From: Roseiflexus sp. RS-1
GTDB taxonomy: Bacteria > Chloroflexota > Chloroflexia > Chloroflexales > Roseiflexaceae
Reading direction: 5' to 3'
Assembly: GCF_000016665.1 (NCBI RefSeq)
Contig: NC_009523.1
Coordinates: 5,207,501-5,271,500, forward strand
DNA length: 64,000 bases
Shown here: positions 51,955-60,684 of the stretch, in pieces
How positions within the stretch are numbered: position 1 is the stretch's first letter
How the letters are laid out: each line of letters opens with the position of its first letter
The notes under the pieces: model-generated
The model's input: the letters and a program-made list of their open reading frames with translations, nothing else
Databases searched by the model: none
What the model was told of the DNA's origin: nothing
Made by a program: the position numbers and the translations under genes

Positions 51955-53643
51955 TCATCCTGCATCCTGGACGGGCGAAGGTCGCACCTTCGTCCGTCCT
52001 TGCGCTTCTGACGAGTTCATCTTCTGGCACGCAAACGCCTGCACGGGCGCTGCTGCATGGCGGAGGGTGAACCACTTACTGGCGCTCATGATTCGGTTCC
52101 CGACCGTCATGGCATAGCGAATTCCCTCCTGGAGGGTCGCCTTTGTTTTAACGTCACGGATCTCGGCGCCGATATGCACCAGTGTCTGGGCGATCTCCGG
52201 GCTGATACCGGTCAAAACCACCTGTGCGCCCAGCATGCGGACTGCCTGAGCAGCGCGCAGGAGCACTCCGGCGACCTGGGTGTCAACGACTTTCACGCCA
52301 GTGATGTCTATCAGAGCGACGTGCGCCTTATACTCGGACACGCCGTTCAGCAAACTCTCCATAATCTGTTGCGCACGAGCCGAGTCGATCACCCCAATCA
52401 ATGGCATCACCACCACCCCGTCGGCGATTGGCATCAACGGCGTGCTCAGTTCGCGGAGGGCGGCCTGCTGAGCTTGAATAATCTGCTCCTGCATCGCCAC
52501 CCGTTCGCGCTCGGCGCGACGATGAGCCGTGACGTCGCGAGCCAGCACAAGGGCGCTATCCTGGAGCGGTACCATCCGCGCTTCGTACTCTTCGATCTGT
52601 CCCATAAACTCAATTTGATACTCATACACCTGCATTTCGCCGGTGCGTTTGAGACACTCGAGATGGGAAAGCGCCTGGGCTGCAAGCGGCGGTGGAAGCA
52701 CCTCATTGACGTGGCGGTTGAGAAACGCCTCTGGCGGCAAGAGCAGCTTATCAGCCTTGTAATCAAGAAAGATGCCATCAGCGCTCAGCACGAACATCAG
52801 ATCGGGTATTGCCGCCAGCAGAGCGCGATTCCGTTGCTCGCTCCGGCGCAATTCTGTTTCGGCTTGCAATTGGGAAGTCATATCACGGTTGACCAGAGCA
52901 TAGGCGATGAGGTTGCCCTGGTGATCGCACAACCCGATTATTCCCGTATGGACTGTTATCAACGTTCCGTCACTGCGCACGTAGCGAACAATGTCCCATG
53001 CCGCCTGACCACGCTCTGCTGTTCTGGCGGCTGTTACCAGCGTCGCGTGATCGTCTGCGCACACCAGTTCGACAACCGACCGCCCGACCAGCGACGGCTC
53101 GTCGAGCATGGCATTGAATGCATGATTGGTATACGTCAGTCGAAGATTCTGGTCGACGATCGCAAAGCCGTCAGGCGAGTTCTCAATGAACAGCCGAAAA
53201 GCGCGCTGCGTCTCTTCCTGCCGTTTCATTTCAGTGATGTCGTGCGTGATGACAGTTATCGATTGGAGGCGTCCTGTATCATCCCTGTGGAATGTCATTC
53301 TCCAGAGCATATGGAAGAGAGCGCCGTGACGATGAACGACTCGAATCTCCTCCGAAAGATGTCGCTGTTGGTTCGCGCTCCGTTCCGAAAACCATTGCCG
53401 CACTTTTTCATGATCATCAGGATGGACGAACGCTGTCACCGGTTGACCAGGACACGCGGCTGGCGCCACCCCAAAGTAGGTGGAGGCTGCCTGATTCACG
53501 CAGGTAAAGCGACCGCCAGGATCAACTTCGAACATAAGTTGATTACTGGTCTCCACAATACGCTGCAAACGTTCCATCTGCGCCAGGCAGTCGGTGAGAG
53601 CAACAGGGTTAGCCGGATCGGGGACGCTATCGGCGATGTTCAT
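51955..53643 (-). CDS. PAS-PAS-PAS-STAS signalling protein (RsbR-like)
   Basis: 562 residues. Three PAS-like domains (about 25-150, 155-275 and 285-390; each preceded by a helix and ending in PAC-like segments such as VITHDITEMKRQE and ARDVTAHRRAERE). A linker helix and a STAS domain (about 405-515) follow, with DITGVKVVDTQVAGVLLRAA. A 45-residue tail extends past the STAS domain, unlike the paralogues. No kinase or output domain. AGGAGAGG precedes the start. Probably a cytoplasmic stressosome-type sensor. Confidence 0.9.
   Translation of the reverse strand: MNIADSVPDPANPVALTDCLAQMERLQRIVETSNQLMFEVDPGGRFTCVNQAASTYFGVAPAACPGQPVTAFVHPDDHEKVRQWFSERSANQQRHLSEEIRVVHRHGALFHMLWRMTFHRDDTGRLQSITVITHDITEMKRQEETQRAFRLFIENSPDGFAIVDQNLRLTYTNHAFNAMLDEPSLVGRSVVELVCADDHATLVTAARTAERGQAAWDIVRYVRSDGTLITVHTGIIGLCDHQGNLIAYALVNRDMTSQLQAETELRRSEQRNRALLAAIPDLMFVLSADGIFLDYKADKLLLPPEAFLNRHVNEVLPPPLAAQALSHLECLKRTGEMQVYEYQIEFMGQIEEYEARMVPLQDSALVLARDVTAHRRAERERVAMQEQIIQAQQAALRELSTPLMPIADGVVVMPLIGVIDSARAQQIMESLLNGVSEYKAHVALIDITGVKVVDTQVAGVLLRAAQAVRMLGAQVVLTGISPEIAQTLVHIGAEIRDVKTKATLQEGIRYAMTVGNRIMSASKWFTLRHAAAPVQAFACQKMNSSEAQGRTKVRPSPVQDAG
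51969..51999 (+). terminator. possible hairpin terminator for the membrane-protein gene
   Basis: GGACGG-CGAAGGT pairs with ACCTTCG-CCGTCC with one mismatch, loop CGC. It lies about 100 bp after the LiaF-like stop and inside the 3' end of the convergent PAS-STAS gene, so it may terminate transcripts arriving from the left. Confidence 0.4.
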
Positions 53644-53982
53644 TCCTTAACCTCTCCTCTCAGACGTCACAGGGTCATACTTCGGCGCATACGCCAGAAA
53701 GAACATTCACGGCATTATTATAGAATCGATTTTAGAAAGTTTCGCAAGCATGCTGCCGCTGCACACGAGAGACTATCGTGATGTGTGTTCTCGCTTGTGA
53801 GAACCGCTATAAACGCTCAATCTTCATGAGCCCCACGGCACGCGGCGTATATCGGATGAAACGCTCAATCTTCATCAGCCCGCAGTCTCTGCATGCGGGC
53901 GGGGACGCCCGCGCACCCAGGATGCACGTGGTGCGATCATTCTGCAGATCGCTATAAGATATGGAAAGTCAGGCGACAAAGG
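53644..53982. other. intergenic region with one 48-bp repeat unit
   Basis: One 48-bp unit (53828-53875, starting GAGCCCCACGGCACGCGGCG) of the family at 23257-23496, preceded and followed by partial units (CGCTCAATCTTCAT, CAGCCCGCAG). Then comes GC-rich sequence with an inverted GCGGGCGGGGACGCCCGC (53897-53914). No gene. Confidence 0.75.
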
Positions 53983-54582
53983 TCACCTGATCGCGCGCAA
54001 CCGCGCGGTCAGGTCTTTCTGCATCGCCACGGTCGTGCGCTGCATAGCGGGCAGGTCGCGTGTGAAGACCGGCGCCGGTTGCCCGACCGTGCGGTAGAAT
54101 GCCGTCACCATCGGTTCGATCTGCGCGACGCTGGTTGTCCAGATTGCCTGGAACCGGCGTGAGACGCGATGCGGCGCACACTGTTCCTCATCGTATGCCA
54201 CCAGCGCGGCGGCGCATGTCGGTCCCCAGGCGATCACGATCCACTCGTGCACCAGGGGCCACTCTGCTTCCAGCGCAACCGGGGTGACATTGGGCAATTC
54301 AGGAGGTGTTTCATCCGGGAAGCCCAGCACAAACGCCTGCGCCAGGCGCGGCGCTATGTTCCGGTAGCGTCGGATCTGGCGGCGATAGTTCGAGAAACGC
54401 TGGAATGCCGCGATCAGGTGCGTCCCTGGGGATTGAGCGGCGTAATCTTCGATCAGGAAACTCAACGCCAGCATCATGCTGCGGCTGTGGAGCGTCTTCC
54501 GCTGTTCCTCGACGAACGATGCGAAACTGAAGCGGTCAAGGGCGTCGGAGCGTGGCCGATCTGATAGAGCGAGAGGTTGCAT
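53983..54582 (-). CDS. DICT-domain protein
   Basis: 199 residues. The pattern of a DICT sensory domain is visible: MQPLALSDRPRSDALDRFSF, RKTLHSRSMMLALSFLIEDYA, FQRFSNYRRQIRRYRNIA, FVLGFPDE, WPLVHEWIVIAWGP and RRFQAIWTTSVAQIEPM. DICT domains normally sit next to GGDEF, kinase or MerR domains; here the domain stands alone with a helical C-terminal tail. The ATG at 54582 is preferred (AGGAG upstream); the frame continues upstream without support. Ligand unknown. Confidence 0.75.
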   Translation of the reverse strand: MQPLALSDRPRSDALDRFSFASFVEEQRKTLHSRSMMLALSFLIEDYAAQSPGTHLIAAFQRFSNYRRQIRRYRNIAPRLAQAFVLGFPDETPPELPNVTPVALEAEWPLVHEWIVIAWGPTCAAALVAYDEEQCAPHRVSRRFQAIWTTSVAQIEPMVTAFYRTVGQPAPVFTRDLPAMQRTTVAMQKDLTARLRAIR

Positions 54583-54794
54583 TGAGGCGTCTCCTATCGG
54601 GTAGATGTCGGTCGTGGACGTGCAGATGTTCCGGGCAGCGTCAGGGCTTGCCGGGACGTCCATCGTTGTGCATTGACTTCGCTGGCTATTGATCTGCATA
54701 TCTATTATACCCATGTGGGGCGCCGGAGCATTACCAAAAACATTATGCCTGGATGAGAAACGACCGCGTGTCGTGCAGCGCTGCGGTTCCCCTC

Positions 54795-54803
54795 TGGTAT
54801 AAT
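54795..54803 (+). promoter_or_regulatory. extended -10 promoter for dcd
   Basis: TGGTATAAT (54795-54803), a perfect TATAAT with TGn extension, 54 bp upstream of the dcd start. The -35 region is poor, as is common with extended -10 promoters. Confidence 0.55.
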
Positions 54804-54856
54804 GCCCCATCCATCAGCAGAATATGGCTGTGGACTGCTGGACACGGGAGGTGTCT

Positions 54857-55411
54857 GTGACGATTAAATCCGACCGCTGGATACAGGCGATGGCGCGTGA
54901 GCGCGGCATGATCGAACCATTTGTTGCCGAACAGGTGCGCGGCGGCATCATTTCATATGGGCTGTCCTCCTATGGCTATGATATGCGCGTCGCCGATGAG
55001 TTCAAAGTGTTCACCAATGTCTTCAACACGCTGGTAGACCCGAAGCATTTCGATCCGCGTTCATTCGTCGATGTGCGCGGTGATTATTGCGATATTCCGC
55101 CCAATTCGTTCGCTCTGGCGCGTTCGGTCGAATATTTTCGCATTCCGCGCAATGTGCTCTGCATCGTGCTCGGAAAGAGCACCATCGCCCGCTGCGGCAT
55201 TATTGTGAATGTGACGCCGCTGGAGCCGGAGTGGTGCGGGTATGTGACCATCGAGATCTCGAACACAACGCCGTTGCCGGCGCGGATCTACGCCAATGAG
55301 GGGATCGCTCAGGTGCTGTTTCTAGAGAGCGACGAGCCGCCGCTCGTGTCGTATGCCGACAAAGCGGGCAAATACCAGAACCAGACGGGGGTTGTGCCGC
55401 CGCGGTTGTAG
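54857..55411 (+). CDS. dcd: dCTP deaminase
   Basis: Converts dCTP to dUTP for thymidylate synthesis. 184 residues from the GTG at 54857, which has CGGGAGG five bases before it; an in-frame ATG at 54824 would add an unlikely 11 residues. Family motifs include [17 protein letters not shown], the catalytic block [21 protein letters not shown] and [10 protein letters not shown]. Whether the product also has dUTPase activity cannot be judged. The next gene, a Nudix hydrolase, is convergent. Confidence 0.95.
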   Translation: MTIKSDRWIQAMARERGMIEPFVAEQVRGGIISYGLSSYGYDMRVADEFKVFTNVFNTLVDPKHFDPRSFVDVRGDYCDIPPNSFALARSVEYFRIPRNVLCIVLGKSTIARCGIIVNVTPLEPEWCGYVTIEISNTTPLPARIYANEGIAQVLFLESDEPPLVSYADKAGKYQNQTGVVPPRL

Positions 55412-55420
55412 CAACTTTCC

Positions 55421-55858
55421 TTATGAGCAGGATGATGACTGCGATGGGATCAATGCAACGGCGCGCGCGATGATGTGACGGATTTGCTCATAACCGACGC
55501 GCTCTTCCGCCTCGTGGGGCGGAAACCATCCCACGGCTGTGATCCCCTCGGCGGCTTCGGGGACGGCGTCGCTGCCATCGGCGTGCAGGAGAAAGAAATC
55601 GACGCGCTTCAGGTACGACGCCCCCTTCTTCTGCACCGGGTAGGTGATCGTACCGACAAATGCGCCTGACTTGCCACCCATTCCGGTCTCTTCGCGCACC
55701 TCGCGCACTGCCGCTGCTTCGGCGCTCTCGCCTGCTTCCAGGTGACCCTTGGGCAACGTCCATTTGCCATACTGGTCGTGGATCAGCAGAATGAGCAGTT
55801 GACCGTGCTCATCGTAGCGATAGACGACGCACCCTGCCGCGTCGGGATGATTGTTCAT
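55421..55858 (-). CDS. Nudix hydrolase
   Basis: 145 residues, a single Nudix domain with a complete Nudix box starting [21 protein letters not shown]-terminal [19 protein letters not shown] and a PKGH core resemble diadenosine polyphosphate (Ap4A)-type or bis(5'-nucleosyl) hydrolases. The substrate is uncertain. AAGGAA is upstream of the ATG; the gene is 24 bp after the ccdA-like gene on the same strand. Confidence 0.92.
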   Translation of the reverse strand: MNNHPDAAGCVVYRYDEHGQLLILLIHDQYGKWTLPKGHLEAGESAEAAAVREVREETGMGGKSGAFVGTITYPVQKKGASYLKRVDFFLLHADGSDAVPEAAEGITAVGWFPPHEAEERVGYEQIRHIIARAVALIPSQSSSCS

Positions 55859-55882
55859 GCGTTGTTCCTTCTGCGAGATTGT

Positions 55883-56800
55883 CTACTGCCCAAAGAAGAT
55901 GCGTTGCACCCACTGCTCCAGGCTGAGCGCCCACTGCGCCAGCGGGGTGCGCTGGGTCCATTCGCTCAGCGCCGTCAGTTGCCCGGTTGCCAGCAGTAAC
56001 CCCATGAGAACGAGCAGCGCCCCGCTGATCAGGCTGGTGGTGTGCAGGTGGAGGGTGTACCCGCCGATGCTCAGGGTGAATCCGCGCCCGCGCAGCGCTT
56101 TCCAGACAGGCGAGCCAGTCCCCAGGCGACTGAAGAAGGTCGCTACGATGATCAATGGCGATCCCAGCCCCAGCGCATAGATGAACGACAGCACCGCACC
56201 CTGGAGGATGGCGATCCCCTGTGTTGCCAGCAGGGTGAGCAGCGCTCCCAGGATCGGACCGACGCACGCGGTCCATCCCAGTGCAAAGGTTGCGCCGTAC
56301 AGATACGATCCGGCGATGCTCGCCGATGGACGCGACAGGATCTGAACGCCGCTGAACCCTTTGCCCAGCATGCTGAGGACTCCGAAGATGATGATGATCA
56401 CCCCGCCGATGAAGGTCAATGTCTCCAGGTTGCGAAACAGCAACTGACTGAGCGCCGTCGCCGTCGCGCCCAGCAGCACCATTGTCGTCGCCAGCCCCAG
56501 AAAGAAGGCGACGGTCATCATCACAATGCGCTCGCGTTGCGCCTGAAACGTGAACGCGAAATAGGCGGGCAGTATCGGCAGCGTGCAGGGCGAAAGAAAA
56601 CTGAACACGCCCGCCAGGAATGCAGCCGGCGCCAGAATGAGCATGCTGGCGCCACGCGGCGCAACCGGGTTGCTGCTCCCCTGGCTCAACAGCGCAATCG
56701 CTGCCAGCGCCAGCGCAATGCCGAGACCGATCAACAATGCGCGCCACGGGAAACGCGCTTCTGAAGATGTGGTTGCCGGGTTTGTGTTGTGAACAGACAT
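55883..56800 (-). CDS. ccdA: CcdA/DsbD-like cytochrome c biogenesis membrane protein
   Basis: 305 residues with seven to eight membrane helices. The two redox cysteines lie in FLSPCTLPILPAY (about 70) and LGWTACVGPILGALL (about 176), as in CcdA, which carries electrons from cytoplasmic thioredoxin to extracytoplasmic thiols for cytochrome c maturation. An extra N-terminal helix is followed by a long segment before the first Cys. A thioredoxin-like lipoprotein about 2 kb away (58730-59671) could be its partner, but lacks a CxxC. Confidence 0.92.
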   Translation of the reverse strand: MSVHNTNPATTSSEARFPWRALLIGLGIALALAAIALLSQGSSNPVAPRGASMLILAPAAFLAGVFSFLSPCTLPILPAYFAFTFQAQRERIVMMTVAFFLGLATTMVLLGATATALSQLLFRNLETLTFIGGVIIIIFGVLSMLGKGFSGVQILSRPSASIAGSYLYGATFALGWTACVGPILGALLTLLATQGIAILQGAVLSFIYALGLGSPLIIVATFFSRLGTGSPVWKALRGRGFTLSIGGYTLHLHTTSLISGALLVLMGLLLATGQLTALSEWTQRTPLAQWALSLEQWVQRIFFGQ

Positions 56801-56820
56801 CTCTCTACCTTTACATTATG

Positions 56821-57861
56821 TCATCGGAGCCAATTGGCAATTGTGTCGGCGACCTCCTGCCCACTCCTGATCGCCAGGTGAATGCGTCCAAGCCCAACAG
56901 TATAGTCGCCAGCAAAGAATAGCCCGGTTTGGGTCGTGTTCAACACCGCCGGGTTAGCCATTCCATCCGGCAGGGCGTAGCGCCATCCCTGACGATCATA
57001 CCACAGCGGCTGGCGCAGATCCTCCCCAAGCGCCATACTGACGATCTCGATCACCGCCGACGCCAGTTCCTCAGCAGGCGCATCCCACTGCTGCATGCTG
57101 AAGGGTCCTGCCATTTGCGCGATCAGCAGACTGTGACCGGGTGGACAGCGCTCTGATCCTTTCGTGTGCTCAAGCGCCAGCCAGGCCATGGGATGCTGCC
57201 GATCAACATTGACCAGGGCGTAAAACGGCCGCTCGATCGGTCGATTGTACGCCAGGGTCATTGTCAGGCAGCGTCGATACGGCACGTGAATCAGTTCGCG
57301 CACCAGCATATCGCGCAGCGGCGGGTCAAAATCGCTCATCGCCAGGATTTCTGCGGTCTGCGGCGCCGGCGGTGTCAACAACACTGCATCAGCGGTTCCG
57401 ACGTGCGCACCCTGCGCGTCGAACAGCATCCAACGCGCGCTTCCCGCTTCCCGACGCAGCGCAGTAACACGCGTGTCCAGGCGCACGTCGAGGTCGGCAG
57501 CGAGTAACTTTCCCAACCGGTTGAGACCACTGGCATAAAACCAGGATGGTTCGGCATTGAGTGTCAGGTCGCCCTCAGCGATTGTCCCATCGGTGTGGAA
57601 GACATAGACCGGGCGATCCATGCGTCGCAACTCTTCGATGGGAAGTTCGGCGGTCAACAGATGTTCCATACTGGCATCCGGTGCCTTGATGACCTGTGCA
57701 CCGTGGTCAAAGACAAACCCATCGCGACGCCGTGTGGCAACGCGCCCGCCGAAGCCGCGGCTCTTCTCATAGATGGTGATCATCAGATCGGGTCGTCGCC
57801 GACGCATCTCACGCGCTGCGCTGAGACCGGCCATCCCGGCGCCAACGATTGCCAGGTGCAT
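56821..57861 (-). CDS. renalase-like FAD-dependent amine oxidase-family protein
   Basis: 346 residues. The N-terminal Rossmann motif IVGAGMAGLSAAREM, then YEKSRGFGGRVATRR and FDHGAQ, and the C-terminal FAD contact GLFFAGDYTVGLGRIHLAIRSG. Small size and motifs match renalase-type NAD(P)/FAD oxidoreductases, which oxidise altered dihydropyridine nucleotides. Substrate not shown here. AGAGGAGAAG precedes the ATG. Upstream on this strand lies the heptamer array at 57975-58050. Confidence 0.88.
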   Translation of the reverse strand: MHLAIVGAGMAGLSAAREMRRRRPDLMITIYEKSRGFGGRVATRRRDGFVFDHGAQVIKAPDASMEHLLTAELPIEELRRMDRPVYVFHTDGTIAEGDLTLNAEPSWFYASGLNRLGKLLAADLDVRLDTRVTALRREAGSARWMLFDAQGAHVGTADAVLLTPPAPQTAEILAMSDFDPPLRDMLVRELIHVPYRRCLTMTLAYNRPIERPFYALVNVDRQHPMAWLALEHTKGSERCPPGHSLLIAQMAGPFSMQQWDAPAEELASAVIEIVSMALGEDLRQPLWYDRQGWRYALPDGMANPAVLNTTQTGLFFAGDYTVGLGRIHLAIRSGQEVADTIANWLR

Positions 57862-57974
57862 GATCTTCTCCTCTTATAACCGGATATCCGAGGGTTATCG
57901 ATCTGGCGGGTGATGTCCGAAAAGCGTGATATGCTCTCTGAGAATCCTACCACAAGAATGTTTGCTGTGCAGAC

Positions 57975-58050
57975 GTTGAACGTTGAAGGTTGAAGGTTGG
58001 AACGTTGAAGGTTGGAAGGTTGAACGTTGAAGGTTGGAAGGTTGAACGTT
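57975..58050. repeat. heptamer array, GTTGAAG/GTTGGAAG dialect
   Basis: About ten 7-8-bp units (GTTGAAC, GTTGAAG, GTTGGAAC, GTTGGAAG), with a block GTTGAAC-GTTGAAG-GTTGGAAG repeated twice. It lies between the divergent FAD-oxidoreductase and Uma2 genes, about 50 bp before the Uma2 start. Confidence 0.92.
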
Positions 58051-58101
58051 AAGGTGGTACTATACTGATGCAGGAATCCGGTCGGTATGTGAGGAAGGCG
58101 C

Positions 58102-58716
58102 ATGACGGTCGAAGCGCACGCCAATTCATTGAAAATCACGCGCAGCGACGGGCTGGAAGTCGATCTGGTGCCGCTTCAGGGACTCTGGACCGAGCAGCAG
58201 TACCTGCGATTGACCGAACAGACCAACCATCTGATCGAGTTTACCGACGGCGCCATCGAGGTGCTGCCGATGCCGACCAGTCGCCATCAGACGATTCTGT
58301 TGCTGCTGTACGAACGTTTCAAGACGGCAGTGCAGCCGACAGGCGGGAAAGTGCTGGTGGCGCCGCTGCGTCTGCGGCTGCGTCCAGGCAAGTTCCGCGA
58401 ACCCGACATTCTCTTGTTGCGCTCTGCCGGTGATCCCCGGTATCAGGACGCCTTCTGGCTCGGCGCCGATCTCGTCATTGAGGTTGTCAGCCCTGACCGA
58501 CCGGAGCGCGATACTGAGGAAAAGGTGCGCGACTACGCCGAAGCAGGCATTCCCGAATACTGGATCGTCAATCCGCTCGATGAGACGGTAACGGTTCTTA
58601 CGCTAGAAGACCAGGCGTATGCGCTGCATGGCATCTTTCACCGGGGTCAGCGCGCAATCTCAAAACTGCTCGACGGATTCGGCATCGAGGTTGATGAGAT
58701 TTTCGATGCACAATAG
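58102..58716 (+). CDS. Uma2-family (DUF820) PD-(D/E)xK nuclease-like protein
   Basis: 204 residues. Uma2 fold: IEFTDGAIEVLPMPT near the N terminus, RHQTILLLLYERF, then the nuclease core FREPDILLLRS and LVIEVVSPDRPERDTEEKV with the E-x-V-S-P catalytic strand, and GIPEYWIVNP. Such proteins are abundant in cyanobacteria and Chloroflexota; their role (often linked to mobile or defence DNA) is not known. Adjacent to the heptamer array upstream and followed by the thioredoxin-like lipoprotein gene 13 bp on. Confidence 0.88.
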   Translation: MTVEAHANSLKITRSDGLEVDLVPLQGLWTEQQYLRLTEQTNHLIEFTDGAIEVLPMPTSRHQTILLLLYERFKTAVQPTGGKVLVAPLRLRLRPGKFREPDILLLRSAGDPRYQDAFWLGADLVIEVVSPDRPERDTEEKVRDYAEAGIPEYWIVNPLDETVTVLTLEDQAYALHGIFHRGQRAISKLLDGFGIEVDEIFDAQ

Positions 58717-58729
58717 CAAGGATATGTCT

Positions 58730-59671
58730 ATGCGTTTCAGATTGCTGATATTTCTTCTGCTGGCGCTACTCCTCGTCGCATGCGCGCAGCAGCCGACACG
58801 TTCCGGTCAGGTGACGCCGGTCTTTGCCTTCACCGAAGCGGTTGTGGGTCCGAACCGCATTGCGCTGGGTCTGATTCGCGATGGTTCGCCGGTCAATGAT
58901 CCGGGTGCGAAGATTCACCTGCGCTTCTTCGATCTGAACGATACCAGTTCACCGGTCAGATTCGAGACCGATGCGATCTACTACGGTCAGGGGCTTCCCG
59001 CAGCCATCTACGTCGCCTATCCGACGTTCGACCGGGCGGGGAGTTGGGGGATCGAGGTGCAAACAACCCTCAGCGGTCAATCAGAACCGACGGTCGCACG
59101 CCTGCGTCTCGAAGTCAAAGAACGTTCGGATGTACCGAATGTCGGCGATAAGGCGATACCTGTCAAAACGTTGACTGTGCGTGATGTGCCCGATCCGTCA
59201 TATCTTTCGTCTGGTCGGGTCGACGATCTTTCGATGTACCAGATCAGCCTGGATGCAGCGTTGCAGAACGGCAAGCCGACGGCGCTGCTGTTTGCGACGC
59301 CAGCGTTCTGTCGCACGGCAGTGTGCGCTCCCAGCCTGGGTGTGATGCAGGAGTTGCAGAAAACCTACGGCGATCGCATCAACTTCATCCATGTCGAGGT
59401 TTTCCGCCATCCGTTCCGTGAGTCGTTCGAGGCGCAATCCGCAGTCTTCCAGAAACTGGCGCAGGAAGGGCGCGCCCCCACACTCGAAGAGCGCAACGTA
59501 GGGCTTTCCGATCCAATGATCGCCTGGGGATTGCAATCGGAACCGTGGTTGTTCCTGATCGACGCGAATGGCACGATTGTCGCCCGGTATGAGGGGGGCA
59601 TCACCCGTGAGGAAATGACCCCAGCACTGGAGAACCTGATCGCTGGCAGACCGCCGCGGGGCGGGAGTTAA
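58730..59671 (+). CDS. lipoprotein with C-terminal thioredoxin-like domain
   Basis: 313 residues from the ATG at 58730 (AAGGA seven bases upstream). The lipobox LLLVAC gives an anchor Cys at about 19. The N-terminal half (25-150) is a beta-sandwich-like domain of the YtkA/IgG-like type. The C-terminal half has a thioredoxin-like fold with PAFCRTAVC, where the two cysteines are separated by four residues instead of two, so a disulfide reductase role is uncertain. It may bind copper or act as a chaperone (inference). Its TAA stop overlaps that of the convergent gene on TTAA and a heptamer array starts there. Confidence 0.83.
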   Translation: MRFRLLIFLLLALLLVACAQQPTRSGQVTPVFAFTEAVVGPNRIALGLIRDGSPVNDPGAKIHLRFFDLNDTSSPVRFETDAIYYGQGLPAAIYVAYPTFDRAGSWGIEVQTTLSGQSEPTVARLRLEVKERSDVPNVGDKAIPVKTLTVRDVPDPSYLSSGRVDDLSMYQISLDAALQNGKPTALLFATPAFCRTAVCAPSLGVMQELQKTYGDRINFIHVEVFRHPFRESFEAQSAVFQKLAQEGRAPTLEERNVGLSDPMIAWGLQSEPWLFLIDANGTIVARYEGGITREEMTPALENLIAGRPPRGGS

Positions 59672-60564
59672 AGGTTGTAAGGTTGTAAGGTTGAAGGTTG
59701 TAAGGTTGAAGGTTGTAAGGTTGAAGGTTGAAAGTTGGAACGTTGAAGGTTGAGGGTTGAAGGTAGGAACGTTGAACGTTGAAGGTTGAACGTTGAACGT
59801 TCAACGTTCACCCCCCCCGCTGCCTGCACAAATGCCTGGAACACCCGCGACCAGCGTGGATCGGCGCCGTTCCATAGCATCTCCGGGTGGCATTGCACGC
59901 CTACGACCCATGCCGATGATCCTGCTTCGACCGCTTCGATGACGCCATCCGGAGCGCGAGCAGTGACGCGCAACGCTGACGCGACGTCGCGCAGCGCCTG
60001 GTGGTGCAGCGTATTGACCATCGCTTCGGTTGCACCGAGCAGATCCGCCAGCCGTGAGTCGGAATCGATAAGGACCGGATGCGCCAGGTATCGCATGTCC
60101 TGCCGGTCGGTCGACTCATTATGGTTCAGAGCGCCTGGAATTTCTGAAGGGATGTCCTGGTATAACGTGCCGCCACACGCGACATTCAGGAGTTGAATAC
60201 CGCGACAGATCGCCAGGATCGGCTTCCCATCCTGGAGCGCACGTCGGGTCAGTTTGATCTCGACATCGTCCTGCAACGGATCGGGGTTGCCCAGTCGCGG
60301 ATGGCGCGGGGCGCCGTAGGATGCGGGATCGATATCTTCACCGCCAGCCAGGAGCAATCCGTCGATCTGCTGGTAGAGCGTGTTCAGCACATCATCATTT
60401 GTGGTGAGATGGATGAGCATCGGGGCGCCTCCGGCTGCTTCGACTGCCTGGAGATAATCAATAACGTTCCCGTAGATTTTGGGAAACCAGGCGTCGTCTC
60501 GGGCAAAGTGGGCGATACCAACCAGGCATGGAACGCCGATGATCGGGCGGTGCGCGTGAGACAC
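59668..60564 (-). CDS. class I glutamine amidotransferase-like peptidase C26 with repeat-encoded tail
   Basis: 298 residues from the GTG at 60564 (AAGGAG upstream). Peptidase C26/PuuD-type: IIGVPCLV, LLLAGGEDIDP, the nucleophile elbow ILAICRGIQLLNVACGG, and GVQCHPEM for the His-Glu part. Probably hydrolyses a gamma-glutamyl compound. The enzyme domain ends near residue 252 (QAFVQAAGG). The last 46 or so residues are read from the heptamer array and spell repeats such as STFNLQR and STLQP, so the original stop has been lost or the array entered the gene end. An upstream open frame to 60918 lacks a start. Confidence 0.88.
   Translation of the reverse strand: MSHAHRPIIGVPCLVGIAHFARDDAWFPKIYGNVIDYLQAVEAAGGAPMLIHLTTNDDVLNTLYQQIDGLLLAGGEDIDPASYGAPRHPRLGNPDPLQDDVEIKLTRRALQDGKPILAICRGIQLLNVACGGTLYQDIPSEIPGALNHNESTDRQDMRYLAHPVLIDSDSRLADLLGATEAMVNTLHHQALRDVASALRVTARAPDGVIEAVEAGSSAWVVGVQCHPEMLWNGADPRWSRVFQAFVQAAGGVNVERSTFNLQRSTFLPSTLNLQRSNFQPSTLQPSTLQPSTLQPYNL
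59673..59810. repeat. heptamer array, GGTTGAA/GGTTGTA dialect
   Basis: About 19 units of GGTTGTA, AGGTTGA and GTTGAAC type beginning directly after the stop of the lipoprotein gene. It lies within the 3' end of the convergent amidotransferase gene, so it is both intergenic repeat and coding sequence. It ends with AACGTTGAACGTTCAACGTT, a near-palindromic stretch. Confidence 0.92.
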
Positions 60565-60597
60565 GTGAAACTCCTTGAGCAGTTTTTTATTAGATAT

Positions 60598-60606
60598 ATT
60601 GTACCA
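60598..60606 (-). promoter_or_regulatory. possible extended -10 promoter for the amidotransferase
   Basis: On the minus strand TGGTACAAT (TG extension and TACAAT, five of six consensus bases), about 35 bp before the GTG at 60564. No -35 seen. Confidence 0.4.
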
Positions 60607-60625
60607 TCTCGTTCTGCATTCGGAT

Positions 60626-60654
60626 TTGACACCCGTGCCAGCAGCGACTATGAT
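60626..60654 (+). promoter_or_regulatory. sigma-70-type promoter for the FAH-family gene
   Basis: A perfect TTGACA (60626-60631), exactly 17 bases, then TATGAT (60649-60654), 30 bp upstream of the ATG at 60685. The best-looking promoter in the window. Confidence 0.8.
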
Positions 60655-60684
60655 CCGCGCGCAGTGCACCCGAAGGAGTGAGCC

